From assembly GCA_007126095.1 (NCBI GenBank), contig SLBZ01000031.1:89905-153904 (forward strand): a stretch of DNA of 64,000 nt. Direction: 5' to 3'. Below are positions 30,455-39,448 of this stretch, in pieces. A program made the translations under genes and the position numbers. The DNA is from Aquisalimonas sp. Its GTDB lineage: Bacteria > Pseudomonadota > Gammaproteobacteria > Nitrococcales > Aquisalimonadaceae. A model generated the notes under the pieces. The model was not told where the DNA came from and did not search any database. It worked only from the letters and a program-made list of their open reading frames with translations. Position 1 is the stretch's first letter. The number at the start of each line of letters is the position of its first letter.

Positions 30455-31954
30455 TCAGACCTCCGGTCGCATGGCCGGAAACAGCAGCACGTCGCGGATG
30501 GAGGCCTGATCGGCGAAGGCCATGACAAGACGATCGATGCCGATTCCCTCCCCCGCTGTCGGGGGCAAGCCGTACTCCAAAGCGCGGATGAAATCGGCGT
30601 CGTAGTGCATGGCCTCTTCATCCCCGGCTTCCTTTTCCGCTGCCTGGGCCCGGAACCGCTCGGCCTGATCCTCGGCATCATTGAGCTCAGAGAAACCGTT
30701 GGCTACCTCACGACCGCAGATGAATAGTTCGAAGCGCTCGGTGACGAACGGGTCGCTGTCCTTGGGGCGTGCCAGGGGCGAGACCTCTTTCGGGTAATCG
30801 ACAATGAAGGTGGGCTCGCGCAACTCGTGCTCCACCGTCTCCTCGAAGATCAGCGTCTGCAGCTTGCCGAGCCCGGTACTGCCGTCCACCTGTAGCCCCA
30901 GGCGTTCAGTGATGGCGCGCGCGGTTTCCTTGTCGTCCAGGTGCTCCGGGCTGATGTCCTGGTTGTAGCGCAAAATTGCGTCGCGCATGGCCAGGCGCTG
31001 GAACGGTTTGCCCAGATCCAGAGTTTCGCCCTGCCAGGTAAGCTCTGGCGTGCCCTTCAGGTCCATCGCGAGGCCACGCAGGAGTTCTTCGGTGAGGTCC
31101 ATGAGATCGTTGTGATCCGCGTAGGCCTGATAGAACTCCAGCATAGTGAACTCGGGGTTGTGTCGCGTGGACACGCCCTCGTTACGGAAACTGCGGTTGA
31201 TCTCGTAGACCTGCTCGAATCCGCCCACCACCAGCCGTTTGAGGTACAGCTCCGGTGCAATGCGCAGGTAAAGCGACATGTCCAGTGCGTTGTGGTGGGT
31301 GATGAACGGCCGCGCCGCGGCGCCACCGGGGATCTGCTGCATCATTGGCGTTTCCACTTCCAGGAAGCGCCGTGTGTTGAGGAAGTCGCGGATGTACTGG
31401 ATGATCCGGCTGCGCACATGAAAGACGTCGCGCACCTCCGGATTCATGATCAGGTCCACGTAGCGCTGGCGGTAGCGCGCCTCCTGGTCCTGAAGGCCGT
31501 GGTACTTCTCCGGCAGCGGGCGCAGTGACTTGGTCAGCAGCTGGATGCGGTCGACACTGACGCTGAGCTCCCCGGCGCGAGTGCGGAACAGCGTGCCCTC
31601 GGCGCCGATGATGTCGCCCACGTCCCACTTCTTGAACGCCTGGTAGACGCCCTCGGGCAGATCATCCCGGCGCACGTAGAGCTGAATGCGGCCGGTCATG
31701 TCCTGCAGCTGCGCAAAACTGGCCTTGCCCATGACGCGCTTGGCCATCATGCGGCCAGCCACACGAACCCGCACCCCCTCCGCTTCCAGGGTGTCGTTAT
31801 CGCGCTCGCCGTGGGCGGCGTGCAGATCCGCGGCGAGCGCATCGCGGCGGAATCCGTTGGGAAACGCTTCGCCGGATTCACGCCACGTCTGGAGTTTCTC
31901 GCGACGCTGGGCAATCAGTTTGTTCTCGTCGATGTCCGGGTTGTCGTTGCTCAT
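30455..31954 (-). CDS. lysS: Lysyl-tRNA synthetase, class II
   Basis: Charges tRNA-Lys. The 499-residue protein has an N-terminal OB anticodon-binding domain ([23 protein letters not shown]) and the class II catalytic core: motif 1 around [12 protein letters not shown], motif 2 [23 protein letters not shown], and motif 3 [14 protein letters not shown] near the C-terminus. It is 14 bases behind prfB in the conserved prfB-lysS order. Confidence 0.97.
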   Translation of the reverse strand: MSNDNPDIDENKLIAQRREKLQTWRESGEAFPNGFRRDALAADLHAAHGERDNDTLEAEGVRVRVAGRMMAKRVMGKASFAQLQDMTGRIQLYVRRDDLPEGVYQAFKKWDVGDIIGAEGTLFRTRAGELSVSVDRIQLLTKSLRPLPEKYHGLQDQEARYRQRYVDLIMNPEVRDVFHVRSRIIQYIRDFLNTRRFLEVETPMMQQIPGGAAARPFITHHNALDMSLYLRIAPELYLKRLVVGGFEQVYEINRSFRNEGVSTRHNPEFTMLEFYQAYADHNDLMDLTEELLRGLAMDLKGTPELTWQGETLDLGKPFQRLAMRDAILRYNQDISPEHLDDKETARAITERLGLQVDGSTGLGKLQTLIFEETVEHELREPTFIVDYPKEVSPLARPKDSDPFVTERFELFICGREVANGFSELNDAEDQAERFRAQAAEKEAGDEEAMHYDADFIRALEYGLPPTAGEGIGIDRLVMAFADQASIRDVLLFPAMRPEV

Positions 31955-31968
31955 GCTCGCTCGCTTGG

Positions 31969-33064
31969 TCAGGCGTCCGCCTTGAGGCTGGCTTCGATGA
32001 AACGGTCCAGATCGCCGTCCAGAACCGCCTGGGTATTGCCGATCTCAACGTTGGTGCGCAGGTCCTTGATCCGCGACTGATCCAGCACGTAGGAGCGGAT
32101 CTGGCTGCCCCAGCCGATGTCGGACTTGTCTTCCTCGGCGGCATCCTGCGCCTGGCGCCGTTTCTGCATCTCGAACTCGTACAGCTTGGCGCGCAGCTGG
32201 TTCATGGCCGTGTCACGGTTACGGTGCTGGGAGCGGTCGTTCTGGCACTGCACCACGATGCCCGTGGGCTCGTGGGTAATCCGCACCGCGGATTCCGTGG
32301 TGTTGACATGCTGGCCGCCGGCGCCGCTGGCACGGTAGACATCAATGCGCAGGTCCGACGGGTCGATCTCGATATCCACGTTGTCGTCGATCTCGGGGGA
32401 CACGAAGACCGCGGCGAACGAGGTATGCCGGCGATTACCGGAGTCGAACGGGGATTTGCGCACCAGCCGGTGCACTCCCGTTTCGGTGCGCAGCCAGCCG
32501 AAGGCATAGTCACCTTCGAAGCGGACCGTGGCGCTCTTGATGCCGGCGACATCGCCCTCGGAGAGTTCGATGATGTCGGTCTTGAAGCCCTTGCGCTCGC
32601 CCCAGCGGAGGTACATGCGCAGCAGCATGTTGGCCCAGTCCTGGGCCTCGGTGCCGCCGGAGCCGGCCTGGATGTCCAGAAACGCGTTGCTCTCGTCCAT
32701 CTCCCCGGAGAACATGCGCTGGAACTCGAGCGCCTGCACCGTCTGCTCGAACGCCTTCAGGTCCTTCTCGACGGACGTAATGGTGTCTTCGTCGCCCTCT
32801 TCCTGGGCCATGTCCAGCAGCTCGTCCACGTCGGCAAGACCGGAGTCGAGCTCCTCGAGGCGGTTGACCACGTCCTGCAGGCGCGAGCGCTCGCGGTTGA
32901 GATTCTGGGCTTCCTCGGGGTTGTTCCAGATGGTCGGGTCTTCCAGCAGCCTCAGGACTTCTTCCAGGCGCTCCTTCTTGCCCGGGTAGTCAAAGATACC
33001 CCCTCAGCGCATCGACGCGCTCGCGCAGATCGGCTGCCTGAGTGTACAAGGGGTTGATTTCCAT
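31969..33064 (-). CDS. prfB: Peptide chain release factor 2, with programmed +1 frameshift
   Basis: Terminates translation at UGA and UAA. Translation starts at the ATG at 33064 (MEINPLYTQ), reads 24 codons ending ALRGYL, meets an in-frame TGA (32992-32990) and must slip +1 to continue [12 protein letters not shown]. The shifted frame runs to 31969, giving 364 residues. The SPF stop-recognition motif is in [11 protein letters not shown] and the catalytic GGQ is in [13 protein letters not shown]. The 1096-base span is not a multiple of three because of the shift. No clear Shine-Dalgarno precedes the ATG. It follows hrpA by 59 bases. Confidence 0.97.
32989..33001 (-). promoter_or_regulatory. 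prfB +1 programmed frameshift site
   Basis: On the minus strand AGGGGG lies directly before TATCTTTGAC. This is the classical arrangement: an internal Shine-Dalgarno-like sequence, the slippery codon CTT, the TGA stop, and C in the next position. Slow termination at TGA when RF2 is scarce allows the shift, so RF2 controls its own synthesis. Confidence 0.95.
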
Positions 33065-33123
33065 AGTGCGTATACCGTCAGTGTTCGGAAAGGAGCGCAT
33101 GGTACTACAGGGGGCGGGACGTG

Positions 33124-36100
33124 TCAGCGTACCGCCTGCCACTGCTGGCGCAGCCGCTTTTCCGATGCCGGTGTTGCCGTGCCAAGGTGCTGGGCGAACA
33201 GGGAAATGCGGAACTCCTCCAGCAGGTGGCGGAACCGGTGCAGTTCCGGATCCACGATGCCGTCCCGTTCGTGGCGCGCGGCTCGCTCGGTCCAGGCCTC
33301 CCACCACGGCCTCACCTGATGGGTGCGCTGAGCGTCGCGGCGCGGGTCCTCCGCCTGCTTCTCCACCCGGTGCTGCAGACCGTCCAGGTAGCGCGGCAGA
33401 TGGGACAGCAGCTCACTGCGGTGCGCCAGCAGAAAGCCGGGGAATACCAGGTGGTTCAGGTGCTCGTTCATGTCCCGGAAGCTGTCCATGCCCTCCAGCC
33501 CCCGTGGCTCCTTGAGCGCCTTCTTCAGCCCGTGGTAGCGCTCCAGCATGCGCGCGACCCGGCGGGCAAAGCGCTCCCCCTCCTCCACCAGCCGTCCCCG
33601 CCCGGCCTCCAGCATGGTCTGGAACGCCTGTGGATCCGCGGGCAGCGGCTGGTCACCGATGAACACGGCATCCACAACGGCGTCGATGATCTCGTCGCGC
33701 AGGGCGTCGCTGCCACCGAGCCCACGGTACTGGAGTGCCATCTGCTGGAAACCGGGAAGGTTGTCGCGCAGGTAGCGGACCTGCTCACGGAGCTGTGCCT
33801 GGATCAGCCGGCGCACGCCGCGCCGCGTGCTGTCGTCGGCCGCCTCGGGTGAATCAAGGATACGCAGAGCGACGGTATTGCCTTCGTCCACCAATGCGGG
33901 ATAGCCGCGCACGGTGACGCCGTGCTGATCGAACTCGACGGTCCGCGGCAGCACGTCGAAATCCCAACGGGTGAGGCCTTCACGCTCCCACTGTGGATCG
34001 GGGGTTGCCACCTGGAAGCCCTCACTGGCCCGGTCGCCCAGCTCCCGCTGCAATGCGGCCAGGTTCCGCCCCCGGGCGACGATTCCGCCCTCGGCGTCGA
34101 ACACCTGGATGTTCATGGTCAGGTGATCCGGCAGCTCCACCGCGTCCCAGGTCTCGGGCGGCACATCGACGCCGGTCATGCGGTGGAGCTGACGGCGCAG
34201 GGCATCGGTGAGCGAGCCGTCCGCCGGGCTGATGGCGTCCAGTGCCGCCCGGGCGAAATCCGGGGCCGGCACGAAATTGCGACGCAGGGCCTTGGGCAGG
34301 CCACGGATCAGGGCCGTGACCTTCTCCTCCACCAGCCCGGGGACCAGCCACTCCAGCGGGTCGGGCCGCAGCTGGTTGAGCGCGGCCAGCGGGACCTGCA
34401 GGGAAACGCCATCGTCCGGGTGTCCGGGCTCGAAGTGGTACTGCAGCGGCAGTCGCAGATCGCCCACCGCAAGTTGTTCCGGATACCGCTCTGCAGTCAC
34501 CGTGGCCGCGTCATGCTGCATCAGCGCCTCGCGGGTGAGATACAGGCGGCGCGGATGGGTGCGCTCCTCCTGTTTGCGCCAGTGCTCGAAACTGCGCAGG
34601 TCGCTGATGCTCTCGGGGACACGCTCGGCATAGAAGGCGTAGAGACGGTCGACGTCCACAAGGACGTCGCGCCGCCGTGATTTGTCTTCCAGCGCCTCCA
34701 CGTCCGCGATCAGCGCACGGTTGTGCTCCAGGAATCCGCCCTTGCTGTCCACGCGGTCTTCGGCGAGCCCCTGGCGCAGGAAGACCTCGCGGGCGTCCGC
34801 ACTGTCGACCCGGCCGTAGTCCAACTTGCGCCCGGTCACCAGGGGAAGGCCGTAGAGGGTCACCGTCTCGTAGGCGGTGACCCGGCCGCGGCGCCGGTCC
34901 CAGTGCGGCTCGTTGTAGGTGCGTTGCACCAGGTGACCGGCCAGCTGTTCCACTTCACGCGGATCGATGCTCGCCACGGTGCGCGCGAAGACCCGTGAGG
35001 TCTCCACGATCTCGGCTGCGGCAATCCACTTGGGGCGCTTCCTCGCCAGCGCCGAGCCCGGGAAGATCGTGAGCCTGAGGTTGCGCGGCCCGATGTAGCC
35101 CTGCTCGTCGCTGCGCATGGCCACGTTGCCGAGCAGGCCGGTGAGCAGCGCCCGGTGGATGGGCGCGTAATCGGCCGGCTCCGCGTTCGGGCGCAGGCCC
35201 ATACCGCTGACCAGTTCCTTGAGTTGCCGATGGACGTCGCTCCATTCCCGCATCCGCAGCGGGCTCAGGAAGTGATCCCGGCACCAGCGATCGAGTTTGT
35301 TGCGCGACAACGCCTTCTTCGATGCCTGGTAGGCGGTCCACAGGTGCACGTAGGCGAGAAAATCGGAGCGCTCGTCGCGCCACTGGGCGTGGGCCTGATC
35401 CGCAGCCTGCTGCGCTTCAATGGGGCGCTCGCGGGGATCCTGAATGCTGAGCGCCGACGCGATCACCAGAATCTCCGCCAGCGCCTGCTCCTCGTTTCCG
35501 GCCATCAGCATGCGCGCTATGGTCGGGTCCACCGGCAGGCGTGCCAGCTGCCGCCCCAGCTCGGTCAACCGCCACTGCCCGTCCACGGCTCTCAGCTCGT
35601 GGAGCAGGCGGTAGCCGTCCTTGACGTAGCGCGAGTCCGGCGGCTGGATGAAGGGGAACTCCTCCACGGCCCCGAGCCCGAGGTAGCGCATCTGCAGAAT
35701 GACGGAGGCGAGGTTCGTGCGCACGATCTCGGGATCCGTGAACGCGGGACGTCCCAGGAAATCGTCTTCGCTGTACAGGCGGATGCACACGCCCGGCGCC
35801 TCGCGACCACACCGGCCGGCGCGCTGGTTGGCGGAGGCCTGGGAGATCGGCTCGATGGGCAGCCGCTGCACCTTGGTGCGGAAGCTGTACCGGCTCAGGC
35901 GCACGACGCCGGTGTCCACCACGTAGCGGATGCCCGGCACGGTCACCGAGGTTTCCGCCACGTTGGTGGCGAGCACGATGCGCCGCCCGGCGTGTGTCTG
36001 GAACGCACGCTGCTGCTCCGCCGCGCTCAGACGGGCGAACAGCGGCAGCACCTCGGTGCCGGGCGGATGGTGTTTGCGCAGGGCCTCGGCCGTCTCGCGG

Positions 36101-37026
36101 ATCTCCCGCTCGCTGGCGAGAAAGACCAGGATGTCGCCGGGCCCGAGCCGAGCCAGTTCGTCCACGGCATCGACGATGGCGGTCTGCTGATCCCGGTCGC
36201 GGTCGTCCCCGGATTCGCCGGCGAGCGCTTGGTAGCGGACCTCCACTGGGTAGGTCCGGCCCGAGACGTGCACGATGGGGGCATCATCGAAATGCCGGGA
36301 GAAGCGCTCCGGATCAATGGTCGCCGAAGTGATTATGACCTTGAGGTCGGGGCGCTTCGGCAGAAGCTGCTTGAGGTAGCCCAGCAGGAAATCAATGTTG
36401 AGGCTGCGTTCATGGGCCTCGTCGATGATGATGGTGTCGTAGGCATCCAGGGTGCGGTCGCCCTGCACCTCGGCCAGCAGCATACCGTCGGTGACGAGTT
36501 TCACGTGGGTCCGTTCGCTGACCCGGTCGGTGAACCGGATTCTGTAGCCCACGGCCTCACCGACCTCGCTGTGCAGCTCCTCGGCAATACGGGAGGCCAG
36601 AGTCCGGGCAGCAAGCCGGCGAGGCTGGGTGTGGGCGATCATGCCGTCCACGCCGCGGCCCAGCTCCAGACAGATCTTGGGCAGCTGGGTGCTCTTCCCG
36701 GATCCGGTTTCACCGCAGACCACCACCACCTGATGCTTGCGGATCGCCTCGGCGAGCGCCTCCCGGTGGTCATTGACCGGGAGATCCTGAGAGAAGTCCG
36801 GTACAGGAAGGCTGGCGATGCGCCGCTCGCGACGTGCCACGGATGCATCAATGGCACTGCTCAGTTGCTGCAGCCCGTGGTCGTAGGGTTTGCCGCTCGA
36901 AGCGCGCCGGCGCAGCCCCTGCAGGCGTTTTCGGAACCCGCGGCGATCGGCCGCCAGCGTCTGGCCGATACGCTCGGCGAGCGTGTCCAGGCTGTTGGTA
37001 TCGCCGTTGGCGCCGCCGCCGGTCAT
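33124..37026 (-). CDS. hrpA: ATP-dependent RNA helicase HrpA
   Basis: A DEAH-box helicase; E. coli HrpA resolves stalled ribosomes and processes some mRNAs. The 1300-residue protein has the Walker A motif GETGSGKST (about 105-113), the DEAH box IIDEAHERSLN, motif III TSATIDPERFS, and motif VI QRAGRCGRE. HA2 and OB-fold domains and the long HrpA-specific C-terminal region (RRRGVRRLIQAQLREQV...) follow. Length matches the family. It lies 10 bases behind the phosphodiesterase gene and 59 bases before prfB. Confidence 0.96.
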   Translation of the reverse strand: MTGGGANGDTNSLDTLAERIGQTLAADRRGFRKRLQGLRRRASSGKPYDHGLQQLSSAIDASVARRERRIASLPVPDFSQDLPVNDHREALAEAIRKHQVVVVCGETGSGKSTQLPKICLELGRGVDGMIAHTQPRRLAARTLASRIAEELHSEVGEAVGYRIRFTDRVSERTHVKLVTDGMLLAEVQGDRTLDAYDTIIIDEAHERSLNIDFLLGYLKQLLPKRPDLKVIITSATIDPERFSRHFDDAPIVHVSGRTYPVEVRYQALAGESGDDRDRDQQTAIVDAVDELARLGPGDILVFLASEREIRETAEALRKHHPPGTEVLPLFARLSAAEQQRAFQTHAGRRIVLATNVAETSVTVPGIRYVVDTGVVRLSRYSFRTKVQRLPIEPISQASANQRAGRCGREAPGVCIRLYSEDDFLGRPAFTDPEIVRTNLASVILQMRYLGLGAVEEFPFIQPPDSRYVKDGYRLLHELRAVDGQWRLTELGRQLARLPVDPTIARMLMAGNEEQALAEILVIASALSIQDPRERPIEAQQAADQAHAQWRDERSDFLAYVHLWTAYQASKKALSRNKLDRWCRDHFLSPLRMREWSDVHRQLKELVSGMGLRPNAEPADYAPIHRALLTGLLGNVAMRSDEQGYIGPRNLRLTIFPGSALARKRPKWIAAAEIVETSRVFARTVASIDPREVEQLAGHLVQRTYNEPHWDRRRGRVTAYETVTLYGLPLVTGRKLDYGRVDSADAREVFLRQGLAEDRVDSKGGFLEHNRALIADVEALEDKSRRRDVLVDVDRLYAFYAERVPESISDLRSFEHWRKQEERTHPRRLYLTREALMQHDAATVTAERYPEQLAVGDLRLPLQYHFEPGHPDDGVSLQVPLAALNQLRPDPLEWLVPGLVEEKVTALIRGLPKALRRNFVPAPDFARAALDAISPADGSLTDALRRQLHRMTGVDVPPETWDAVELPDHLTMNIQVFDAEGGIVARGRNLAALQRELGDRASEGFQVATPDPQWEREGLTRWDFDVLPRTVEFDQHGVTVRGYPALVDEGNTVALRILDSPEAADDSTRRGVRRLIQAQLREQVRYLRDNLPGFQQMALQYRGLGGSDALRDEIIDAVVDAVFIGDQPLPADPQAFQTMLEAGRGRLVEEGERFARRVARMLERYHGLKKALKEPRGLEGMDSFRDMNEHLNHLVFPGFLLAHRSELLSHLPRYLDGLQHRVEKQAEDPRRDAQRTHQVRPWWEAWTERAARHERDGIVDPELHRFRHLLEEFRISLFAQHLGTATPASEKRLRQQWQAVR

Positions 37027-37036
37027 GGACTCCGGA

Positions 37037-37609
37037 CTAGTCCGCGACCTGCGCGCGCTTGCGCTGACTGTCGCGGTTCGGGTACTTCCGCGCCGGCAGC
37101 TGAACCGCTTCGATGCCCCACTCCCCTTCGCTACAGGTCAGCAGCAGGCAGGATGGGCCGCCGTTGGTGCGCGTACGTCCGGCCGCACCCGGGTTGAGAA
37201 TCCACGGCGTATCGTCGCAGTCCATGGTGAGTTTGTGGCTGTGCCCGTAGATCACCGCGCGCGCCTCCGGGTACTGCTTGCGAAGGTGGCGATGGCGCTC
37301 ACTAAGGGAGCGGCCATCATCGCCGTGGGTTACCACCAGTAGCCCACCCGGCAGCTGCAGCTGGGCGCTGGTCGGCAGGTTCTCAAGGAAATGCATCTCT
37401 GATTCGGCCCACTTGTCCGGCGTGTCGTTGTTGCCACGGATGGCGAGCACGGAGGTGGTTGGATTGAGGGAACACAGGACGTCAGCGCCGCCAACATCGC
37501 CTGCATGAACCGCGTGATCGCATGCGGCTACGCGTTCCGCAATGCGGGGATCCAGAAACCCGTGCGTGTCGGCGAGAATGGCGACGCGGGTGGCCTGTAC
37601 TTCAGTCAT
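37037..37609 (-). CDS. YfcE-type metallophosphoesterase
   Basis: A 190-residue calcineurin-like phosphodiesterase. The five metal and catalytic motifs are visible in order: DTHG (residue 14 on), GDVGG, GNND, VTHGDDGR and GHSHK. It matches the short YfcE/MJ0936 subfamily. The C-terminal tail (PARKYPNRDSQRKRAQVAD) is basic and looks species-specific. It is flanked by 10-base gaps to thrH and hrpA and so probably cotranscribed. The substrate cannot be inferred. Confidence 0.85.
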   Translation of the reverse strand: MTEVQATRVAILADTHGFLDPRIAERVAACDHAVHAGDVGGADVLCSLNPTTSVLAIRGNNDTPDKWAESEMHFLENLPTSAQLQLPGGLLVVTHGDDGRSLSERHRHLRKQYPEARAVIYGHSHKLTMDCDDTPWILNPGAAGRTRTNGGPSCLLLTCSEGEWGIEAVQLPARKYPNRDSQRKRAQVAD

Positions 37610-37619
37610 GGCTCGGTAA

Positions 37620-38225
37620 TCAATCCTGGAACGCGCGTTCGATGGCGTTCTTGAGCGCGGAATAATCCCGGGCGACCGGGAACTGTGGGAAATCGTCCAT
37701 CACGTTCTGCGGCGGCGCGAACAGCACGCCGGTGTCCGCCTGTCCGAGCATGCCCGTGTCGTTGTAGGAGTCGCCGGACGCCACAACCCGGAAGTTGAGA
37801 TCCTGAAATGCCGCCACGGCTGCGCGCTTGTGGTCGCGCATACGCAGACGGTAATTCATGATCCGCCCTTCCGGACTGGTTTCAAGTTGATGGCAGAACA
37901 GCGTCGGCCAGCCGAGCTGGCGCATGAGAGGGCGCGCGAACTCGTAGAACGTGTCTGAGAGGATCACCAGCTGGTAACGCTCACGGATCCAGTCGAGGAA
38001 CTTCACCGCTCCCGGGAACGGCCGGACATCATTGATGACCGCCTCCAGCGCGACCATGCCCAGATCGTGCTCATCCAGGATGCGAAGCCGCTGCTGCATC
38101 AGCTCGTCGTAATCGGGGATGTCCCGCGTGGTTGCCCGCAGCGCGTCAATACCAGTGCGTTCAGCAAGATCGATCCAGATTTCCGGAACGAGAACCCCTT
38201 CCAGATCGAGGCAGACAATCTTCAA
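37620..38225 (-). CDS. thrH: ThrH: phosphoserine phosphatase / homoserine phosphotransferase
   Basis: A HAD-family enzyme which in Pseudomonas dephosphorylates phosphoserine and can transfer the phosphate to homoserine. The 201-residue protein begins MKIVCLDLEGVLVPEIW, where the HAD Asp-x-Glu replaces the usual DxD, and shows LSDTFYEF (motif II) and ASGDSYNDTGML (motif IV). The start codon is TTG at 38225; no in-frame ATG or GTG fits. GGGAG lies about 10 bases upstream. It heads the thrH-phosphodiesterase-hrpA-prfB-lysS run. Confidence 0.92.
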   Translation of the reverse strand: MKIVCLDLEGVLVPEIWIDLAERTGIDALRATTRDIPDYDELMQQRLRILDEHDLGMVALEAVINDVRPFPGAVKFLDWIRERYQLVILSDTFYEFARPLMRQLGWPTLFCHQLETSPEGRIMNYRLRMRDHKRAAVAAFQDLNFRVVASGDSYNDTGMLGQADTGVLFAPPQNVMDDFPQFPVARDYSALKNAIERAFQD

Positions 38226-38342
38226 TGTGCCAACGCTCCCTGCAATGGATCGGTCGTGGGGACAGCCCCCGGAGAAAATCCGCGCACACCCTATTCGTTT
38301 TTTCGTCGCCCTGCAAGGCGGCGTGGAACGGCGCCATGCCGC

Positions 38343-38362
38343 GCTCTTCCGTACGGAAGAGC
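38343..38362. repeat. 20-bp perfect palindrome behind the 5'-nucleotidase gene
   Basis: GCTCTTCC-GTAC-GGAAGAGC is fully self-complementary, 7 bases after the stop of the 5'-nucleotidase gene and about 117 bases before the thrH start. As RNA it would form an 8-bp stem with a GUAC loop. No T-run follows on the minus strand. It may be a U-less terminator or a binding site for a dimeric protein. Confidence 0.55.
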
Positions 38363-38369
38363 ATCACTC

Positions 38370-39314
38370 TCACCCATTCTGGACGGATTCCGGATCCGTT
38401 GTCTCCGGCGGCTGGTTGACGACACCGTGCGGGACGTGCCCCGTCGCCACCTGCTGGCTGGCGATCTCGCAGTGCCCCTGCTGATCGTCGAAGAAGATGT
38501 CGGCGCCGAACGCAGCGAGAAAATCCGCTTTCGCCAGTCCGCCCAGGAACAGCGCTTCGTCGATGCGAATATCCCAGTGCCGCAGCGTGCGGATGACGCG
38601 CTCGTGCGCGGGCGCGCTGCGCGCGGTGACAAGAGCCGTGCGGATGGGATTGGTATCCCCGGTCGCGGTCTCGCGGCGCTGGAGCTGATGCAGGGCGGCG
38701 AGAAAAGACTTGAACGGCCCGCCCGGCAGGGGCGAACGGGCCTGAGCGCGCTCGCTGGCGGAGAAGGCTTCAAGCCCCGACTCCTGGAAGATGCGCTCGG
38801 CGCTGTCGCCGAACAGCACGGCATCACCGTCGAAGGCGATACGCACTTCGCGCTCTTCATCGGTGCCGGTATCGCGCTCGGCCGAGGGCAGGATGGTGGC
38901 GGCGGCATAGCCGAGCTCCAGCGCCTGGGCGACGTCGTTCGGATCGGCCGAGAGAAACAGATGGGCACCGAAGGCCGGGATGTAACGCCATGGGCGCTCC
39001 CCGTTGGTGAACGCGGCCCGGGTGATGCCCAGCCCGTAGTGCTCGATGGAGTTGAACACGCGCAGCCCCGTGTCCGCGCTGTTGCGGGAGAGCAGAATGA
39101 CCTCCACGCCCCCGTCTGTTCCCTCCAGACGCAGCAGCTTGCGGACGAGGCTGAACGCCACGCCCGGTGCCAGGATTTCGTCCTCGTACTCGCGCTGGAA
39201 CCGGCAGTACGCATCCACGCCCTCCTCCATGAACACCCTGTGGCTGTCCGCCATGTCGAACAGGGCACGGGACGAGATTGCCACCACCAGCTTGCCGTCA
39301 AATGACACCGGCAT
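38370..39314 (-). CDS. 5'-nucleotidase, cytosolic cN-I-like
   Basis: A 314-residue protein of the family named after eukaryotic cytosolic 5'-nucleotidase I (PF06189-type). The N-terminal LVVAISSRALFDMADSHRVFMEEG and the segment VILLSRNSADTGLRVFNSIEHYGL are typical, as are FDGDAVLFGDSAERIF and TARSAPAHERVIRTLRHW. The C-terminal GLAKADFLAAFGADIFFDDQ holds the last HAD-type acidic residues. It would dephosphorylate nucleoside monophosphates; the preferred nucleotide is not predictable. It is divergent from the AidB-like gene across 134 bases and upstream of thrH. Confidence 0.85.
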   Translation of the reverse strand: MPVSFDGKLVVAISSRALFDMADSHRVFMEEGVDAYCRFQREYEDEILAPGVAFSLVRKLLRLEGTDGGVEVILLSRNSADTGLRVFNSIEHYGLGITRAAFTNGERPWRYIPAFGAHLFLSADPNDVAQALELGYAAATILPSAERDTGTDEEREVRIAFDGDAVLFGDSAERIFQESGLEAFSASERAQARSPLPGGPFKSFLAALHQLQRRETATGDTNPIRTALVTARSAPAHERVIRTLRHWDIRIDEALFLGGLAKADFLAAFGADIFFDDQQGHCEIASQQVATGHVPHGVVNQPPETTDPESVQNG

Positions 39315-39448
39315 TGCGGTTGCCTCCGGTTGCGGGTTCCGTTATTGCCTCGCCGTCTGCGCAGTTGCATCATCGCATATCAGAACAGGATCGCGCGCCC
39401 GGCGGCATGCCGATGCGCGGAGCGTGCGCCGCTTGCAAGGAGGAGATC

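Noticed and set aside
35155-37197. 680-codon open frame on the plus strand, antisense to hrpA
   Set aside because: It lies wholly opposite hrpA, whose helicase motifs are clear. Its translation is rich in His, Arg, Val and Leu without family features, the usual antisense shadow of a GC-rich gene.
39278-39448. N-terminal extension of the AidB-like gene by 57 codons
   Set aside because: The extension overlaps the 5' end of the divergent 5'-nucleotidase gene, while an excellent AAGGAGG site precedes the ATG at 39449.
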